Positions 32,881 to 35,421 of a DNA stretch of 35,421 nucleotides are shown piece by piece; position 1 is the stretch's first letter; each line of letters opens with the position of its first letter. A program made the position numbers and the translations under genes. The notes below the pieces were generated by a model. That model had not been told where the DNA came from. It worked only from the letters and a program-made list of their open reading frames with translations, and ran no database searches. Origin of the DNA: Candidatus Omnitrophota bacterium (lineage in GTDB: Bacteria > Omnitrophota > Gorgyraeia > Gygaellales > UBA12090); assembly GCA_023247895.1 (NCBI GenBank), contig JAHFFP010000004.1:1-35421 (forward strand), written 5' to 3'.

Positions 32881-34194
32881 ATGACAATGGAGAATGTAGC
32901 GAAAAGATTGCATACGCAGCCACAAGAGGTTTTGGCGCGCTTAAGGTTTATCGGTAACGTAGCGCAGGAATTAGGGTATCCTGTGTACGTGGTCGGCGGT
33001 TTTGTGCGCGATTTGCTGCTTGGTGTTGAAGATTACGACCTTGATATCGTGGTTGAAGGTGATGGCATACACTTTGCGAAAGAGTTAAGCAGCCGTTTAC
33101 ATGTCGGGTTTGTCAAGCATAAGCAATTTGGCACCGCAACCCTTATTACTCATGATAAAGTGAAAGTAGACGTGGCAACGGCACGCCAGGAAACGTACGA
33201 GTATCCCGCCAGCCTTCCTAAAGTAAAGCCGGGCTCCATAAAGGATGATTTGGCAAGGCGTGATTTTACCATTAATGCCTTGGCACTAGATATTTCTAGG
33301 AATAATTTCGGCGCCTTAGTAGACTTCTTTCACGGCAGGAAGGATTTAAATAAAAAGGCAATCAGGGCATTGTATGATATAAGCTTTATAGATGATCCCA
33401 CGAGAATCCTTAGGGCAATACGTTTTGAACAGCGATTCGGTTTTACCATAGAGCGCCATACGTTTACGCTTTTGAAGGATGCGCTAAAAAAACATATGCT
33501 TGAAGCGGTGCATAAGCATCGTTTACGCGATGAGTTTATTTTAATACTCAAAGAGTCTCAAGCCTTTAAATGCATAAAGAGGATTAATGGCTTGTGCGGC
33601 TTTGCTTTTATTGAGAAAAAGTTACGGCTCAAGAAGAAGGCGCTCAACACGCTTAAAAAAATTGAAGGGACATATACATGGTTTAGGGATAATTATCCTC
33701 ACAAACACAAAGTAGAAGTTTGGCTTTTGTATTTGATGGTACTCTTGGAACATTTGGATAGCATGCGGCTTAAGAAGGTGTTCAAGGAATTCGCCTTTCG
33801 TAGATCTGAAATGGATGCGGCCAGTATTTTTAAAGAAGAAAGCAGCGCGATGCTCTCCAGGTTAAAGGCGCCAATCGCGCCAAGCGTCATCTACAAGATT
33901 TTACAGCCTTTGCCATACGAGGTGCTTTTATGTGTTTTCATAAAGGCGCATGATAAAAAAGTAAAAGACAAGATCAGAGATTTCTTATTCACGTATAAAA
34001 GTATACAAATTCATCTAAATGGAGAAGAGCTTAAGGCTTTGGGTATGGCTCCAGGCCCTCAATTTAAGCGCATTTTACTCCAGCTTTTATACGCGAAGCT
34101 AGACGGAAAGTTTAAAACTAAGGAAGAGGAACTCATTTATTTAAGGCATAATATTTTAGCTAAAAGTTGCGCTAAAAATGGAGGCAAAGTATGA
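32881..34194 (+). CDS. CCA tRNA nucleotidyltransferase / poly(A) polymerase family
   Basis: The enzyme adds CCA (or part of it) to tRNA 3' ends, which most tRNA genes in this window lack. The class II head is clear: VYVVGGFVRDLLLG (GG at 39-40), the metal motif DYDLDIVVEG (D53, D55), the RRDFTINALALD motif and DDPTRILRAIRFEQRFGF. The 437 residues contain a helical C-terminal region. Whether it adds C, A or both is not visible; some bacteria split the task between two proteins. The second ATG (32887) is an alternative start. It overlaps rbfA by 4 bases. Confidence 0.9.
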   Translation: MTMENVAKRLHTQPQEVLARLRFIGNVAQELGYPVYVVGGFVRDLLLGVEDYDLDIVVEGDGIHFAKELSSRLHVGFVKHKQFGTATLITHDKVKVDVATARQETYEYPASLPKVKPGSIKDDLARRDFTINALALDISRNNFGALVDFFHGRKDLNKKAIRALYDISFIDDPTRILRAIRFEQRFGFTIERHTFTLLKDALKKHMLEAVHKHRLRDEFILILKESQAFKCIKRINGLCGFAFIEKKLRLKKKALNTLKKIEGTYTWFRDNYPHKHKVEVWLLYLMVLLEHLDSMRLKKVFKEFAFRRSEMDAASIFKEESSAMLSRLKAPIAPSVIYKILQPLPYEVLLCVFIKAHDKKVKDKIRDFLFTYKSIQIHLNGEELKALGMAPGPQFKRILLQLLYAKLDGKFKTKEEELIYLRHNILAKSCAKNGGKV

Positions 34195-34562
34195 GTAGAG
34201 TCGAGAAAGTCGCGGAAGAATTAAGAAAAGAAATAGGCGCGATTGTCCAGAATGAGCTTAGTGATCCGCGTGTAGGATTTATTACTATTATGCGCGTAGA
34301 AATAACAAAGGATTTGCAGCTTGCTAAGGTATATTTCAGCGTGATGGGTAACGACCTGCAGAAACATAAGGCTCAGGAAGCCTTGGAATCTGCCAAGGGG
34401 TTTATCCGCAGGCTTATCGGTCAGAGGCTCGCCTTGCGCCTTACCCCTGAAATAATCTTTAAATTAGATACGTCAGTTGAATACAGCATCGATATCACCT
34501 CAAAAATGGAAAGGATGAAAGATGAGCTTAAGAAAAGTAAGAGCGTTGATACAAAAACATAG
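34191..34562 (+). CDS. rbfA: Ribosome-binding factor A
   Basis: RbfA helps mature the 30S subunit by binding the 16S rRNA 5' region. The KH-like fold shows SRVEKVAEELRKEIGAIVQNEL (residues 2-23), DPRVGFITIMRVEITKDLQLAKVYFSVMG, and GFIRRLIGQRLALRLTPEIIFKLDTSVEYS. The 123 residues are normal. It starts by ATGA overlap with the preceding gene and its end overlaps the next gene by 41 bases. The order rbfA then nrnA is common in bacteria. Confidence 0.97.
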   Translation: MSRVEKVAEELRKEIGAIVQNELSDPRVGFITIMRVEITKDLQLAKVYFSVMGNDLQKHKAQEALESAKGFIRRLIGQRLALRLTPEIIFKLDTSVEYSIDITSKMERMKDELKKSKSVDTKT

Positions 34563-35421
34563 GGTATTCTTAATTGCCACGCATGTGAACCCTGAAGCAG
34601 ATGGTGTAGGGGCTGAGCTTGCATTTTTATACCTTTTAAGAAAATTAGGAAAAAAGGGGATTGTGGTGAATGAAAGCAAGGTTCCTTATGAATGTGTATT
34701 TTTACCCGGCGCTAACGCCGTTCAGCCTGTGGGAAGGAAAATAAAGGGGGTTGATTGCGCGGTATTCTTAGACTGTTCCGAAGCCAGCCGCGCGGGGAAG
34801 GTTTCCGGCTTACTCTGTGATGATACCGTTACCTTAAATATAGACCACCATTTTTCAAATACGCGCTTTGCGAAAGTTAATTGGGTGGATGCGAAGGCCT
34901 CGTGCACCTGCGAGATGGTCTATCAGCTTTGCCGCAGCTTTAAGGTGGCAATAGACGCGGATATGGCGCTGCAGCTTTATTCGGGAATTGTGGCAGATAC
35001 AGGAAATTTCCGTTACAGTAATGCCGGAGCCTCAAGCCATCGTATCGCTGCAGAGTTGATAAAAAGAGGAGTTAATCCCTCTAAGGTCTATAATAAGCTT
35101 TTTGAGAATAATCCTTTTGACGATATTAAATTATTAGGCAGCGTATTGTCTGCCATAGAGAAGGATGCTTCAGGGATGATTGTATGGGCGAGCATCTCGC
35201 ACAATGTCCTCAACCATAAATTTCCCTCAATAGATTTAGCGGAAGTAGTTTTGAGTTTATTGCGTTCGATTAAGGGCGTTGAATTGGCTATCATTTTTAA
35301 GGAAGTAAAAGATAAGAAGAATCAAGCGCGCCTTAATTTCCGCTCCCAGAATACGTTTGATTGCAACCAATTGGCTTCCTGTTTTGGCGGGGGAGGCCAT
35401 AGAAACGCAAGCGGGGCTACG
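34522..35421 (+). CDS. nrnA: NrnA-type DHH phosphoesterase (truncated by window end)
   Basis: NrnA degrades short oligoribonucleotides and pAp. This gene is missing from the ORF track because it has no stop in the window. From ATG 34522 (MSLRKVRALIQKHRVFLIATHVNPEADGVGAELAFLYLLRKLG) it runs to the last base, 300 codons. Motifs are THVNPEADGVG (usual DxD is ExD here), FLDCSEASRAGK, NIDHHFSN (DHH), GIVADTGNFRYSNA, and the DHHA1 end CFGGGGHRNASGA. AAGGA lies 6 bases before the ATG. Probably about 20 residues are missing at the C-terminus. The Asp-to-Glu change at the first metal site is the only oddity. Confidence 0.92.
   Translation, partial: MSLRKVRALIQKHRVFLIATHVNPEADGVGAELAFLYLLRKLGKKGIVVNESKVPYECVFLPGANAVQPVGRKIKGVDCAVFLDCSEASRAGKVSGLLCDDTVTLNIDHHFSNTRFAKVNWVDAKASCTCEMVYQLCRSFKVAIDADMALQLYSGIVADTGNFRYSNAGASSHRIAAELIKRGVNPSKVYNKLFENNPFDDIKLLGSVLSAIEKDASGMIVWASISHNVLNHKFPSIDLAEVVLSLLRSIKGVELAIIFKEVKDKKNQARLNFRSQNTFDCNQLASCFGGGGHRNASGAT

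Overview
The window looks like a piece of chromosome from an uncultivated anaerobic bacterium, most plausibly Candidatus Omnitrophota (OP3) or a close PVC-type relative. This rests on bacterial-type Wood-Ljungdahl genes (AcsC, AcsV, CooC, AcsD, AcsE), an FmdE-domain protein, a bactofilin, several small lipoproteins, tRNA genes mostly without encoded CCA, and a dense single-strand gene layout. The assignment is inference from gene content; no 16S rRNA or ribosomal protein gene is present to confirm it.

Layout. (1) 1-900: a bactofilin fused to an excisionase-type DNA-binding domain, then a small HTH protein with a C-terminal membrane anchor. (2) 0.9-8.0 kb: larB, an FmdE-domain gene, then acsC-acsV-cooC-acsD-acsE, the methyl-transfer and corrinoid half of the Wood-Ljungdahl pathway. 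The CODH/ACS catalytic subunits are not here. (3) 8.0-16.3 kb: tRNA(CAU), an RDD protein, a lipoprotein, tilS, ftsH, folP, cdaA, a 37-codon CdaR/YbbR stub absent from the ORF track, pdxJ, acpS, and nnrD, which runs into tRNA-Thr. (4) 16.2-17.3 kb: tRNA-Thr, a free-standing LAGLIDADG-like ORF, and tRNA-Tyr(GUA) interrupted in its anticodon by a 247-nt group I intron. (5) 17.3-18.3 kb, minus strand: pncC and thpR. (6) 18.36-23.6 kb: a riboflavin operon led by an unusually expanded FMN riboswitch with a terminator: ribBA, ribH (interrupted by an in-frame TGA), nusB, a PHP phosphoesterase, ribD, ribE. (7) 23.6-27.3 kb: crcB, then an accessory stretch with tRNA-Pro, a beheaded XRE regulator, an mntA/GIY-YIG/hepT cluster, a TPR lipoprotein with DNA-level repeats, a small membrane protein, an XRE relic, and about 600 bases of non-coding DNA rich in hairpins. 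(8) 27.3-35.4 kb: housekeeping genes: DUF486, acyP, a metallophosphoesterase, ligA, a lipoprotein, an MBL hydrolase, xerD, a CCA-type nucleotidyltransferase, rbfA and nrnA (cut by the window end).

How the genes work together. AcsE moves methyl from methyl-tetrahydrofolate to the AcsC/AcsD corrinoid protein, AcsV reactivates oxidised corrinoid, and CooC serves nickel loading of CODH/ACS. FolP supports the folate that AcsE uses. RibBA, RibH, RibD and RibE supply flavin under FMN control. TilS and the CCA-type enzyme mature tRNAs of the kind encoded here.

The items most worth a second look are the intron-bearing tRNA-Tyr with a neighbouring endonuclease-like gene, the bactofilin-HTH fusion, heptameric tandem repeats that recur between genes and have entered coding regions in frame, the ribH stop codon, the duplicated arms of the FMN riboswitch, and the GIY-YIG gene inside a HEPN/MNT cassette.
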